From Verrucomicrobiaceae bacterium (GTDB taxonomy: Bacteria; Verrucomicrobiota; Verrucomicrobiia; Verrucomicrobiales; Verrucomicrobiaceae), in contig JAIBCL010000047.1 in assembly GCA_019694165.1 (NCBI GenBank), positions 1-45,051 of the forward strand: 45,051 nucleotides of DNA. The letters run 5' to 3'. Of the stretch, positions 16,401-24,914 are shown in pieces. The notes beneath the pieces are model-generated. The model searched no databases. It was not told the origin of the DNA and saw only the letters and a list, made by a program, of their open reading frames with translations. The stretch's first letter is position 1. Every line of letters starts with the position of its first letter. A program made the position numbers and the translations under genes.

Positions 16401-17621
16401 ATGGAAGACCGCCGTCCGCCGCCGAAATTCAAACCGCATCCGTTCACCTACCATCAGGAACTCACGGTGCGGATCCAAAGCCTCACGAATGAAGGGGTCG
16501 GAGTCGCGCGTGTCGATGGCTGGGTGGTCTTTGTCGCCTTCGCACTGCCGGGCGAGCTGGTGAAGTGCAGCGTCTTCCGCAATCACAAAAGCTACAGCGA
16601 GGCGGATCTCGCGGAAGTCATCGAGCCATGTCCGCAGCGGCAGCAGCCGGTGTGTCCGCTCTTTGGCACGTGCGGCGGCTGCCAGTATCAGAACCTCGAT
16701 TACGCCGAGCAGCTCCGCTGGAAGCAACGGCAGGTGCAGGAACTGCTGCAGCGCATGGCGAAGATCGACTTCGCCGTCGAGCCTGTGGTCGCCTCGCCGA
16801 AGCAGTTTGGCTATCGCTCAAAGATCACGCCACATTTTCATCGCCCACGCGATGGCAAGATCGGTGCCATCGGCTTTCTGCGGGCGGGAACGCGGAGTTC
16901 CATCGTCGATGTGCCGCACTGCGACATCGCGATGCCGGAACTGAACACTGAGCTGACGAGCGTCCGCGAAAAAGTGCGGAGCGGTGCCGCGACCTACAAG
17001 CACGGCGCGACCTTGCTCTTGCGTGCGGCCAATGGCGAAGTGCTCACGCGCAACGATGAACCGGCGGTGGAAATCGTCGGTGATGTGCGCCTGGAGTTTC
17101 AGGCCGGTGACTTTTTCCAAAACAACCCGTTCATCCTGCCCGCCTTCGTCGATCACGTCGTGAATGAAGCCCGCGCGAGCGGTGCGCGATTCCTCGTCGA
17201 TGCCTACTGCGGCAGCGGCCTCTTCGGCCTTTGCGCAGCGCGGCACTTTGAGCAGATGAGCGGCGTGGAGATTTCCGAAACCGCCGTCGCGAAGGCCAAA
17301 CACAACGCGGAGATCAACGGCTTCACCAACTGCCAGTTCCTCGCAGCGGATGCACGACACATCTTTTCCGGCATCACCCACGCTGCGGCGGAGACGGTGG
17401 TCATCGTGGACCCGCCACGCGCTGGCTGCAGCAATGAGTTTCTCGATCAGCTCTTCGCGTTCGGCCCGAAGGCTGTCGTCTATGTGTCGTGCAATCCGGC
17501 GACGCAGATGCGCGATCTCGCCCGCTTCGTCGAAGCCGGCTACGCCCTGAAGAAAGTGCAGCCCTTTGACCTCTTTCCGCAGACGAGGCATCTCGAATGC
17601 GTGATGACCCTGACAAAGTAG
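16401..17621 (+). CDS. TrmA/RumA-type RNA 5-methyluridine methyltransferase
   Basis: 406 residues. An N-terminal TRAM domain (residues 18-75; LTNEGVGVARVDGWVVFV) is followed by iron-sulfur cysteines Cys85, Cys91 and Cys94 (CPLFGTCGGC) with a likely fourth in VPHCDIAM, as in RumA/RlmD. The SAM-binding motif is VDAYCGSGLFGL. The catalytic core is VDPPRAGCS and VYVSCNPATQMRDL, where the Cys attacks C6 of uridine. It should methylate C5 of a specific uridine in 23S rRNA or tRNA; the site cannot be told from sequence. Monocistronic, ending just before a pair of hairpins. Confidence 0.95.
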   Translation: MEDRRPPPKFKPHPFTYHQELTVRIQSLTNEGVGVARVDGWVVFVAFALPGELVKCSVFRNHKSYSEADLAEVIEPCPQRQQPVCPLFGTCGGCQYQNLDYAEQLRWKQRQVQELLQRMAKIDFAVEPVVASPKQFGYRSKITPHFHRPRDGKIGAIGFLRAGTRSSIVDVPHCDIAMPELNTELTSVREKVRSGAATYKHGATLLLRAANGEVLTRNDEPAVEIVGDVRLEFQAGDFFQNNPFILPAFVDHVVNEARASGARFLVDAYCGSGLFGLCAARHFEQMSGVEISETAVAKAKHNAEINGFTNCQFLAADARHIFSGITHAAAETVVIVDPPRAGCSNEFLDQLFAFGPKAVVYVSCNPATQMRDLARFVEAGYALKKVQPFDLFPQTRHLECVMTLTK

Positions 17622-17622
17622 T

Positions 17623-17640
17623 CATGAGCTTTAGCTCGTG
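17623..17640 (+). terminator. Hairpin after the RNA methyltransferase
   Basis: CATGAGC and GCTCGTG form a 7-bp stem (one G-T pair) around a TTTA loop, one base after the stop codon at 17621. About 13 bases later a GTTTTT run follows (17650-17655). It could terminate the plus-strand gene. Its companion at 17668-17679 has the same stem-loop design. Confidence 0.45.
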
Positions 17641-17667
17641 ACCATGTTCGTTTTTGGGAATGGGTGC

Positions 17668-17679
17668 GGGCTAAAGCCC
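17668..17679 (-). terminator. Hairpin downstream of the aminotransferase
   Basis: GGGCTAAAGCCC is a 5-bp stem with a 2-base loop, 11 bases past the aminotransferase stop (read on the minus strand). No T-tract follows. It echoes the AGCTTTAGCT core of the neighbouring hairpin, so the pair may be a small palindromic repeat instead of two independent terminators. Confidence 0.35.
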
Positions 17680-17689
17680 AGCACTGCTT

Positions 17690-19066
17690 TCAGCCCAGCT
17701 CCTTCACCGCGATGTCCGTGCACTCGCTCAGAACGGCGAGGCCGTCTTCGAGCGCATCTTGGGGAATGGTGAGCGGAGGAGCGATCTTCACGGTCTGGCC
17801 CCATGCGCCGACTGGTGCAAAGAGCAGCAGCCCGCGCTGATAGCACAGCTCGATGATGCGATGTGCGAGATCGTGATCCGGCTTCTTCTCGCCGTGCTTG
17901 ATCGTCTGCATGCCACCGACGAGGCCGCTGGCGGTCACATTGCCGATCACGTCAGGATGACGCTTCTGGATTGCCTTCAAGCCATCGAACAACACGCGCT
18001 CGAGCTTCGCGGCATTTTCCGTGAGCTTCTCGCGCAGAATCTTGCCGATGCTCGCCATCGCGGCGGCGCAGCAGACGGGATTGCCTGTGTGCGTGCTGGT
18101 CATCGAACCGGGCGGATACGCGTCCATGATCTCTTCGCGACCGAGCAAGGCTGAAAGCGGCAGCGAGCTGCTGATGCCTTTGCCGCAGCAAATCAAATCA
18201 GGAACAACGTCGTAATGCTCGAAGGCCCAGAACTTGCCCGTGCGGCCAAAGCCAGCCTGCACCTCGTCGAAGATGAGCACGACCTTGTGCTCTTTGCACC
18301 ACGCGGCGAGCTGCTTCACGTATTCCTTCGGCGCGAAGTCAGGGCCGACGCCTTGATAGGTCTCCATCATCACGCCCGCGATGTTCTCGGGCTTCAGGCC
18401 GCGATCGGCGATGGTCTTCAAGAACGTGTCGAAGCTCGTGTCTTCCTGCCAATAGCCGTCCGGGAACGGCGCGTTGATGATCGCCGGGTCTTCATTCACG
18501 ATCCAGCTCTTCTGCCCCGCCATGCCGCCGGCCTGCTGTGAGCCGAGCGTGCGTCCGTGAAAGCCGCGCTCGTAGCCGACGATGCCGATCTTCTGCTTGC
18601 CGCCAACCTTAATGCCGTGCGTGCGTGCCAGCTTGATCGCGCACTCGGTTGCTTCCGATCCAGTTGAGAGCAGGAACACTTTTTTCAAACCTTCCGGCGT
18701 CAGTGAAGCGAGCAGTTCGGCCAATGCGGCGCGCTCTTCGCTCGGGAACACGTAATTGTGGATCATGCCCGTGTTCACCTGATCGATGATCGCCTGGCGC
18801 ACTTCCTTCACGCCGTGGCCCGCGTTCGTGACGAGCACGCCGCTGCTCCAGTCGAGCCACATGTTGCCGTGTTTGTCATAGACCTGGATGTCTTCGGCCT
18901 TCTCCCACACGATCGGCGGCTGGCCGCGCATCGAGATGGGTTCAAAGGTGCGCAGCTTCTCCAGCGTGGCCACAGACTCAGGATGCGGGATCTGAGTGGC
19001 GATGCGGCGATACTTCGTGGCGACTGGCGCGACGGTCTGCGGTGTGATGCTGAATTCCTTGCCCAT
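17690..19066 (-). CDS. Class III aminotransferase, 4-aminobutyrate aminotransferase-like
   Basis: 458 residues from the ATG at 19066 (MGKEFSITPQ); ATGs at 19093 and 19114 are possible. PLP-dependent fold I enzyme: HGVKEVRQAI, STGSEATECAIKLAR (phosphate binding), VVLIFDEVQAGFGRTGK with the PLP-binding Asp, and LICCGKGISSSLPLSA with the Schiff-base Lys. It resembles 4-aminobutyrate/omega-amino acid and acetylornithine aminotransferases; the N-terminus fits the GABA branch better. It would move an omega-amino group to 2-oxoglutarate. No succinic semialdehyde dehydrogenase is adjacent, so substrate remains open. Convergent with the RNA methyltransferase. Confidence 0.92.
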   Translation of the reverse strand: MGKEFSITPQTVAPVATKYRRIATQIPHPESVATLEKLRTFEPISMRGQPPIVWEKAEDIQVYDKHGNMWLDWSSGVLVTNAGHGVKEVRQAIIDQVNTGMIHNYVFPSEERAALAELLASLTPEGLKKVFLLSTGSEATECAIKLARTHGIKVGGKQKIGIVGYERGFHGRTLGSQQAGGMAGQKSWIVNEDPAIINAPFPDGYWQEDTSFDTFLKTIADRGLKPENIAGVMMETYQGVGPDFAPKEYVKQLAAWCKEHKVVLIFDEVQAGFGRTGKFWAFEHYDVVPDLICCGKGISSSLPLSALLGREEIMDAYPPGSMTSTHTGNPVCCAAAMASIGKILREKLTENAAKLERVLFDGLKAIQKRHPDVIGNVTASGLVGGMQTIKHGEKKPDHDLAHRIIELCYQRGLLLFAPVGAWGQTVKIAPPLTIPQDALEDGLAVLSECTDIAVKELG

Positions 19067-19174
19067 AAATGCTGCGGATTGAATGTGCACCATGGTTAGC
19101 CGGACGCCCCGCACCCCGCTACGCGCGTTGTCGCAGCATGTGATATTTTTGTGCCGGTGGAACCGAGGGCGGGA

Positions 19175-19606
19175 TCACCGCTCCGGATTTGCCTTTGCAA
19201 CCAGGCGTCCGCGCGCGCCGCCGGGCCATGCAGCACCGTCTTGAATCCACTCACGCAAGACCGCGATCTGGTCTTCGGTCAGGCTCATGTCGAGGCGAGG
19301 CATCACCTTGGGATGGGATCCGCTCCGGGAAATGGCCGTCACCAGCAGACTCGCATTCGGACGGCCGGGCACAACGAAGGCCCGCCCACGCCTCGAAGCG
19401 ACGACTGCACGCGGCCCGGTGAGATTCAGACCGCTCGGGTGCGAGTCCGTATGGTGGCAGACCAGGCAATTGTGCTCCAGGATCGGCTTCACCTCGGACA
19501 GGAAGAACTGCTCCTTTGGCGTCGGTCGCTGCGGCAGCATGTCGCACGATGCCAGCAGGGCCGCGGTACCAGCCGCGAGGAACCAAAACGATGAAATTCG
19601 AGTCAT
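19175..19606 (-). CDS. Cytochrome c lipoprotein, PVC type
   Basis: 143 residues from ATG 19606 (MTRISSFWFL). Lipobox LLASC with Cys21. One haem c site CLVCH at 47-51 (EHNCLVCHH). The downstream SGLNLTGPRAVVASRRG and VMPRLDMSLTEDQI follow the PSCyt1-type cytochrome pattern of Planctomycetes and Verrucomicrobia, including a Met that may be the distal haem ligand. Such domains are usually N-terminal to large DUF1549/DUF1553 proteins; here it stands alone and lipid-anchored. Probably an electron carrier or haem sensor at the outer face of the inner membrane. Divergent from rpoA across about 295 bases, where I see no recognisable element. Confidence 0.88.
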   Translation of the reverse strand: MTRISSFWFLAAGTAALLASCDMLPQRPTPKEQFFLSEVKPILEHNCLVCHHTDSHPSGLNLTGPRAVVASRRGRAFVVPGRPNASLLVTAISRSGSHPKVMPRLDMSLTEDQIAVLREWIQDGAAWPGGARGRLVAKANPER

Positions 19607-19901
19607 GATGTGATGGTGCATCATAAACAGGTCCGGGTCGGTCGTGCATGATTTTTTTCAGACAAGTCCGTTGCGCGAACTCCCGCCTGCGGTCCCCGGG
19701 GTGCGGCAGAAGCGGCTGCTACGGGACGCAATGCGCCGCCTCCCGCGCTTTGATTTCCAGTTGCGCGGCGGGAGAATGTCCCCATACTCCCGGCCCTTCG
19801 CGAGCCGCCCCCAATGGCCGTCGGTCTCTGGTTCCCGTGTTCCATTTGGAGCAGCCGGGATGCTCGCCCAGAGGAAACCCGGCCGCAGCACACCCTAAAA
19901 C

Positions 19902-21092
19902 ATGTCAGTACGTCTAGCTCGATTCGAGATGCCGAACCGCCTCGTCAAGAACGAGGCCACCTCCACCGAAACCTACGCCCAGTTCGTGGCCGAACCCTTC
20001 GACAAGGGCTACGGTCACACCATCGGAAACTCCCTGCGCCGCGTCCTCCTGTCCTCGCTCGAAGGCGCCGCCATTACTTCGGTCAAGATCAAGGGCGCGG
20101 AGCATGAATTCGCCACCCTGCCCGGCGTGCTTGAGGACGTGACGCAAATCGTGCTCAACCTCAAGAAGGTGAAGTTCAAGCACAACAGCGAGCAGAAGGA
20201 GCCGAGCCTGCTCTCCATCACACTGGACCGCGACGGCGAAGTCACCGCCGGAGACATCAAGGAAGATCACCGCTATGAAGTGCTCAACAAGGACCTCGTC
20301 ATCTGCACGCTGGACCGCAAGACGAAGTTTGAATGCGAGTTCGAAGTCCGCGTGGGCCGCGGCTTCGCCACATGGGAGGACAACAAGCGCCCGGACACGC
20401 CCATCGGCGTGATTCCCATCGACTCCATCTACTCTCCGGTCACCCGGGTGAAGTACGCCGTGGAGAACACGCGCGTGGGCCAGAACACCGACTACGACAA
20501 GCTGGTGCTGGACATCTGGACGGACGGCCGCATCAACCCGAGCGACGCCCTGCTCCAGTCTGCCGCCATTCTGCGCCACCACCTCGACGTGTTCGTGAAC
20601 TACGACGAGAAGGCCGTCGAGTTTGAAGCGGCGCCGGAAGCACAGAGCGAGGAAAACGCCGAACTGCGCAAGCTGCTCAACATGAGCGTGAACGAGATCG
20701 AACTTTCCGTCCGTGCGGCGAACTGCCTGAACAACGCGAACATCGTGACCGTCGGCCAGCTCGCCATGAAGAGCGAAAGCGAGATGCTCCGCTATCGCAA
20801 CTTCGGCAAGAAATCCCTCACCGAGATCAAGGAGAAGCTCGCCGAGCTTGGTCTGTCTCTCGGCATGAAGCTTGATCCGTCGCTGCTCGAAGCGTCGCCG
20901 GGCGGCGTCTCCCTGCTGGCACGCAGCAGCACCTTCAAGGACGAAGATGAAGAGGCCGATGGCAGTGCCGGAGCCACCGCCGAACGCCCAGGATCAGGCA
21001 GCACCTTCAAGGACGAAGATGAAGAGGCCGATGCCATGGACTTCTCCAAGCTGGTGGACTCCCACCTGCCCGACGTGGAGGACGACGAATAA
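19902..21092 (+). CDS. rpoA: RNA polymerase alpha subunit with duplicated acidic tail
   Basis: 396 residues; typical alpha subunits are about 310-340. The N-terminal domain (to about 235) has GYGHTIGNSLRRVLLSSLEG and the assembly regions. The C-terminal domain (about 255-330) has the UP-element and activator contact helix SVRAANCLNNANI. After residue 332 the protein carries an extra tail of about 65 residues, mostly acidic, with STFKDEDEEAD at about 343-353 and again at 367-377. ATG 19902 gives the family N-terminus (RFEMPNRLVKNEA). It sits with rplQ alone; no rpsD or rpsK precedes it, and the gene upstream is a divergent cytochrome. Confidence 0.97.
   Translation: MSVRLARFEMPNRLVKNEATSTETYAQFVAEPFDKGYGHTIGNSLRRVLLSSLEGAAITSVKIKGAEHEFATLPGVLEDVTQIVLNLKKVKFKHNSEQKEPSLLSITLDRDGEVTAGDIKEDHRYEVLNKDLVICTLDRKTKFECEFEVRVGRGFATWEDNKRPDTPIGVIPIDSIYSPVTRVKYAVENTRVGQNTDYDKLVLDIWTDGRINPSDALLQSAAILRHHLDVFVNYDEKAVEFEAAPEAQSEENAELRKLLNMSVNEIELSVRAANCLNNANIVTVGQLAMKSESEMLRYRNFGKKSLTEIKEKLAELGLSLGMKLDPSLLEASPGGVSLLARSSTFKDEDEEADGSAGATAERPGSGSTFKDEDEEADAMDFSKLVDSHLPDVEDDE
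20926..21033 (+). repeat. 36-bp in-frame direct repeat inside rpoA
   Basis: The segment 20926-20961 recurs without mismatch at 20998-21033. The period is 72 bp (24 codons), so the frame is kept and the 11-residue acidic motif is duplicated. The perfect match, including third codon positions, points to a recent tandem duplication. Confidence 0.9.
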
Positions 21093-21142
21093 GGACACGC
21101 CCGCCGCAGAACCTCCAGCCATATTTTTGAGATCCCACAGCA

Positions 21143-21622
21143 ATGAATCACGGACGTAAAAGTGTTAAACTCCAGCGCGAAGCCTCGCATCGCAAAGCTC
21201 TGCTGGCGAACCTCGCCTGCAGCCTCATCGAGCACCGCCGCATCCGCACCACCCTGGCCAAAGCCAAGGCGCTGCGCCCCGTGGCGGAAAAACTTCTGAC
21301 CCTCGGCAAGAAAGGCACGCTGCACGCACGCCGGCTCGCCGTCGCCAAAATTCGCGACAAGACCCTCGTCAAGAAACTCTTCGAGGAGATCGCCGTTGCC
21401 TCAAAGGACCGCGTGGGCGGATACACGCGTATCACGAAGCTCGGTCAGCGCCGCAGCGACTCGGCACCGATGGCCTTCATCGAGTGGGTTGATGCCTACG
21501 TGCCAAAGCAGGCGGTCGAGGCCGTGGTCACCGAAGCCCAGCCTGAACCCGCCGCCGAAGAGGCCGCTCCGCCGAAAAAGAAGCGCGCCACGAAGAAAGC
21601 CGCTGCCGCCGCCACAGAATAG
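21143..21622 (+). CDS. rplQ: 50S ribosomal protein L17
   Basis: 159 residues. The conserved L17 core occupies residues 1-118 (MNHGRKSVKLQREASHRKAL, RRIRTTLAKAKALRPVAEKL, GYTRITKLGQRRSDSAPMAFIE). A tail of about 40 residues rich in Ala, Glu, Pro and Lys follows (EEAAPPKKKRATKK), as in several PVC ribosomal proteins. L17 binds 23S rRNA near the exit tunnel. It lies 50 bases after rpoA, the standard order, and is followed by a strong terminator, so rpoA-rplQ is the end of a transcription unit. Confidence 0.97.
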   Translation: MNHGRKSVKLQREASHRKALLANLACSLIEHRRIRTTLAKAKALRPVAEKLLTLGKKGTLHARRLAVAKIRDKTLVKKLFEEIAVASKDRVGGYTRITKLGQRRSDSAPMAFIEWVDAYVPKQAVEAVVTEAQPEPAAEEAAPPKKKRATKKAAAAATE

Positions 21623-21656
21623 GGTGCCGGCAACATGCCAGGTGCACGGATTTCAG

Positions 21657-21693
21657 ATGCGAGGGTGACGAGTCACCCTCGCATTTGTTTTTT
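21657..21693 (+). terminator. Rho-independent terminator of rpoA-rplQ
   Basis: ATGCGAGGGTGAC (21657-21669) pairs with GTCACCCTCGCAT (21672-21684): a long perfect stem with a tetraloop once the last pair opens. It is followed directly by TTGTTTTTTG, a clear U-tract. This is the strongest intrinsic terminator in the window. Confidence 0.93.
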
Positions 21694-21738
21694 GCCGGCA
21701 CACCTTGCCTGAGGCCCATCTTGGATAATATGGCGGCG

Positions 21739-22002
21739 ATGAGCGAACATGTGGAAAACCTCAAGGCCGAGATAAAACAGATGATGGTAAATGAATTGAT
21801 GCTGCAGCAAGGGGCGGATGAGATAGCCAACGATGCGCCGATCTTCAGGCCCGATGGCCTGGGACTCGACTCCGTGGATGCCCTGCAGCTCGTGGTGGCG
21901 CTGGAGAAAAAGTTTGGCCTCAAGCTCCCCGATGCCGATGCCGCCCGGGCCGTGCTGCGCGATGTGAATTCGATCGCGGCGGCCGTCGTGTCGAAGACGT
22001 GA
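21739..22002 (+). CDS. Acyl carrier protein
   Basis: 87 residues from ATG 21739 (MSEHVENLKA); ATG 21730 adds three residues. Four-helix carrier fold with GLDSVDALQLV, where Ser45 carries the 4'-phosphopantetheine arm. It differs from a fatty-acid AcpP in the loop (APIFRPDGLGLDS) and C-terminal part, and no fab genes are near. The stop overlaps the upstream frame of the flavoprotein gene and lies 24 bases before its preferred start, so the two are cotranscribed. This suggests the carrier holds the substrate of the downstream oxidoreductase or halogenase-like enzyme. Confidence 0.9.
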   Translation: MSEHVENLKAEIKQMMVNELMLQQGADEIANDAPIFRPDGLGLDSVDALQLVVALEKKFGLKLPDADAARAVLRDVNSIAAAVVSKT

Positions 22003-22025
22003 TCTCAACCCTGCTTCCCTTTCCC

Positions 22026-23570
22026 ATGCACGACGTGATCATCATCGGCGGAGCTTTTTCCGGCGCGAGCATGGGACTGCTGATCAAACGCGCGCGTCCA
22101 GAGGCGCGCGTGCTGATCATCGAGCGCGCGGCGGAGTTTGACCGCAAGGTGGGTGAATCCACTTCGGAAGTCGCGGCCTGTTTTCTCACAAGAGTGCTGC
22201 GCATCTCTCATCACCTGAATCACGAGCACCTGTGCAAACAGGGCCTGCGAATGTGGTTCACGGCACCCGAAAACCAGTGCCCCGCCCGATGCACCGAAAT
22301 CGGCGCGTTTTACCAGTCGCGGCTGCCGACGTTTCAAATCGATCGCTCCTTGCTGGACGAACACCTTCTCGCGATGGCCCAGGAGGAAGGCTGCGAACTA
22401 TGGCGCCCGGCGAAGGTCGAAGAAATCGCGCTGGCATCACACGGGAGTTCCGCCCATCGGCTCACCGTCAAACTCGGTGGCGAAACCCGGGAGGCAACCG
22501 CTCCCTGGATCGTAGATGCAAGCGGCAAGGCGTGCGTGATGGCACGGAAGCTCGGATTGTGGAGGAAGCTGGAGACACATCCCACGAACTCCCTCTGGGC
22601 GCGCTTCAGCGGGGTGAAACTGCTCGACAGCCACGAGTCAGCCATGCAGTTCCCCGATTTCGCCGACAGCGTGAGGTGCAGCCGGGACATGGCCACGAAT
22701 CACCTAATGGGTCGCGGCTGGTGGTGTTGGATCATTCCGCTGAAGAACGGAGATGTGAGCCTCGGCCTCACATACGATCCGCGCGTCTTCGACGCACCGA
22801 AGGAGGGCGCCATTGCCAGCCGCTTGCTCGATCATGTGAAGCAGCACCCCATCGGGCGCTTCTTGTTCGCTGATGCGCAGGCGGTTGCTCTGGACGCGCG
22901 CGGGTACTCCCATCTGCCCTATTACGCAGATCAGGTCGCGGGCGAAGGCTGGACCATCGTTGGTGATGCCGCCGGCTTCATGGATCCGCTCTACAGCCAA
23001 GGGCTCGACTATTGTTCCCACTCCGTTTACACGGCCCATAAGCTTGTCGTGCAGTCGCTGGCCGGAGAGGACGTGACGGCATCATGTGCCGCATTCAATT
23101 CGCAATTCAGGCAGAGCTACTTCCGCTGGTATCGCTCGCTCTACGACGGCAAATACGCCTACCTCGGCGAGGCCGATCTGATGCGTGCCGCATTTCTGAT
23201 GGACCTCGCCTGCTATTTCATAGGTCCCGTTCGCCTCGTGTATGAGCGCCCGGATGCGGAATTCGGAGTCATGCCCTATCAAGGTCGCGCAGGTGCGATC
23301 TTCGCCAGCTTCATGAGTTTCTACAATCGCCGGCTGGCGTCCATCGCCGACAAGCGCGCTGCGGCAGGTGCCGCCGCGAGACAGAACGTAGGAAACCGCT
23401 GGCTGATCAAGCAAGGATTCGTTCCCACCGCAAAAGTCCTCTCCCTCCTTGCACGGGGACTGCTCATTTGGTTTCGAGCCGAGTTCGAAGCCGTCTTCTT
23501 GACTGCTGTCTCCTCGGCGGCGGTTCGTCCAGTTGCGGCAAGCGAGCAGGCGTCCCAATCCGGTGTCTGA
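22026..23570 (+). CDS. FAD-dependent halogenase-like oxidoreductase
   Basis: 514 residues from ATG 22026 (MHDVIIIGGA). FAD-binding GGAFSGAS at 8-15, KVGES at 41-45, and the second FAD motif VGDAAGFMDPLYSQGL near residue 313. Trp233-Pro238 reads WCWIIP, matching the WxWxIP signature of flavin-dependent halogenases, which blocks normal monooxygenation. The family also includes geranylgeranyl reductase-type and aryl polyene flavoproteins, so halogenation is not certain. PltA- and CmlS-type halogenases act on carrier-bound substrates, which fits the ACP gene just upstream. Cytosolic, or membrane-associated through the hydrophobic C-terminus (VLSLLARGLLIWF). No flavin reductase is adjacent. Confidence 0.85.
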   Translation: MHDVIIIGGAFSGASMGLLIKRARPEARVLIIERAAEFDRKVGESTSEVAACFLTRVLRISHHLNHEHLCKQGLRMWFTAPENQCPARCTEIGAFYQSRLPTFQIDRSLLDEHLLAMAQEEGCELWRPAKVEEIALASHGSSAHRLTVKLGGETREATAPWIVDASGKACVMARKLGLWRKLETHPTNSLWARFSGVKLLDSHESAMQFPDFADSVRCSRDMATNHLMGRGWWCWIIPLKNGDVSLGLTYDPRVFDAPKEGAIASRLLDHVKQHPIGRFLFADAQAVALDARGYSHLPYYADQVAGEGWTIVGDAAGFMDPLYSQGLDYCSHSVYTAHKLVVQSLAGEDVTASCAAFNSQFRQSYFRWYRSLYDGKYAYLGEADLMRAAFLMDLACYFIGPVRLVYERPDAEFGVMPYQGRAGAIFASFMSFYNRRLASIADKRAAAGAAARQNVGNRWLIKQGFVPTAKVLSLLARGLLIWFRAEFEAVFLTAVSSAAVRPVAASEQASQSGV

Positions 23571-23752
23571 GCAAAACGCCGTTACCTTTTCCTGATCCAG
23601 ATTTCCAAGCCCTGGCGGGAGCACTGATGAGAATTTAGATAGAGCGGATCCACCCGGAACCAACGCCGGATCGGATCGGAGCATCAGTACTCACCGCCAA
23701 GGAGAAGGAACAGCATTCACAAGCATGGACTCGGATCGAGGTTGACCACGCT

Positions 23753-24070
23753 TCAAGCTGCGGCCGAGATGCCCGTGCGAAGATCGATGGCGGCGCTCAT
23801 CGCCGACCAGAAGGACTCACGCAGCGCCTCTTGGACGTGAAGAGCGACGCTGGACCAGCCTTCATGATCCGAGCCGTCGGCCACTGGCAATTCGGCCAGC
23901 GCATCGTTCGCCTCGTCAGAAAGCGCTGCGGCTGGCTCAAAGTCGTCTCCGCCGAGGTCACGCGAGATGAATTCCAGGTATCCAGCACCGAATGCCGGCA
24001 TGTTCAGCCAGCCGATTTGGGATTCATTGGTGAGAACGTCGTTTTTCGCAGGGATGATGTTGAGTTTCAT
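23753..24070 (-). CDS. Hypothetical small protein
   Basis: 105 residues from ATG 24070 (MKLNIIPAKN), which has an AAGGAAC ribosome-binding sequence about ten bases upstream. An upstream in-frame extension to 24250 looks like read-through of a neighbouring gene's antisense. The protein is acidic, with no signal peptide or membrane helix (SRDLGGDDFEPAAALSDEAND). No family recognised. It is the next gene on the strand after the NlpC/P60 hydrolase (gap 100 bases) and might be cotranscribed. The 180 bases between it and the flavoprotein gene show nothing identifiable. Confidence 0.7.
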   Translation of the reverse strand: MKLNIIPAKNDVLTNESQIGWLNMPAFGAGYLEFISRDLGGDDFEPAAALSDEANDALAELPVADGSDHEGWSSVALHVQEALRESFWSAMSAAIDLRTGISAAA

Positions 24071-24170
24071 GGTCGGGGTTCCTTTCGCGGGTTTGGTTGC
24101 TTGCGTATTGGGTTTGGGATGTTGTTTTGAGAAATCAGGGTGGTTGAATTGCAAAAATGCGACAATCAGA

Positions 24171-24914
24171 TCAAAAACCAGCCGGGTGGCGCATGATGAA
24201 GCCGTCAGCAGTGCGCGGCTTGGCACGCCAGCGGGGACCCTCGTCGTCATGTCCTCCGGACGTGTCCATGCGAAGACCGCAGACCGTCATGAACACATGC
24301 TCCCCAGGCTTCACGTAGATCGTAATGTAACGACCAGGGCCAGGCAGACCGTAGCTGGCGAATCCCGACGAAGGCAGTGGGGAGCGCAACAGGCCAGCCT
24401 TGATCAGAACATAGGACACCGAGCCTGAGCAGTCGTAGGCGTTGTCTTCAACGCTGCCATGGCCGCCGCCACGACGATAAGGCTTGTTTTGGATGCTGTT
24501 CGCAGCACCGACCGCATACTTCACTTGAACCGGTGCCGTCGAAGGAGCGGCCGCTTGCCGGCCATCGAATCGCAGCGCGGCATTCTGCACTGGTCGCGCG
24601 GCTGGTACCGCAGCAACCGGGCGCGCCGCAGCCTGCTGGCTCATGGCCCGGTCATATGCAGCCTTTTGCTGGTGGTATGCCGTCAGTTGCTGCTGGTAAA
24701 CGGCCATTTGCTGCTGGTAGGCTGCCATCTGCTGCTGGTAGGCAACCTGCTGAGCGTAGGCCGCATAGCTGGCATTTTGGACCGGCCCGCGATAGGCTGT
24801 AGCGTAGTATCCATTTTGAGCGCCAGCCGTTGTCTGAAACCCGGCTGTCGCGAGAATGATTGCGGCTGCTACATGAAGTTGCGCCGTTGTGAATGAAGAT
24901 GGTTTTTTGTTCAT
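24171..24914 (-). CDS. Exported NlpC/P60 peptidoglycan hydrolase with Gln-rich repeats
   Basis: 247 residues. Signal peptide to about residue 32. A Gln/Ala/Tyr-rich segment (51-95) contains a repeated AYQQQMA-type unit, probably a coiled or disordered spacer. The C-terminal domain is NlpC/P60-like: VGAANSIQNKPYRRGGGHG, then Cys162 in YDCSGSVSYVL (nucleophile) and His206 in GEHVFM. Such enzymes cut the gamma-D-glutamyl-diaminopimelate bond of peptidoglycan stem peptides. The third catalytic residue is not obvious. Expression may be controlled: a consensus sigma-70-like promoter and an inverted repeat covering the start codon lie just upstream. Confidence 0.88.
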   Translation of the reverse strand: MNKKPSSFTTAQLHVAAAIILATAGFQTTAGAQNGYYATAYRGPVQNASYAAYAQQVAYQQQMAAYQQQMAVYQQQLTAYHQQKAAYDRAMSQQAAARPVAAVPAARPVQNAALRFDGRQAAAPSTAPVQVKYAVGAANSIQNKPYRRGGGHGSVEDNAYDCSGSVSYVLIKAGLLRSPLPSSGFASYGLPGPGRYITIYVKPGEHVFMTVCGLRMDTSGGHDDEGPRWRAKPRTADGFIMRHPAGF

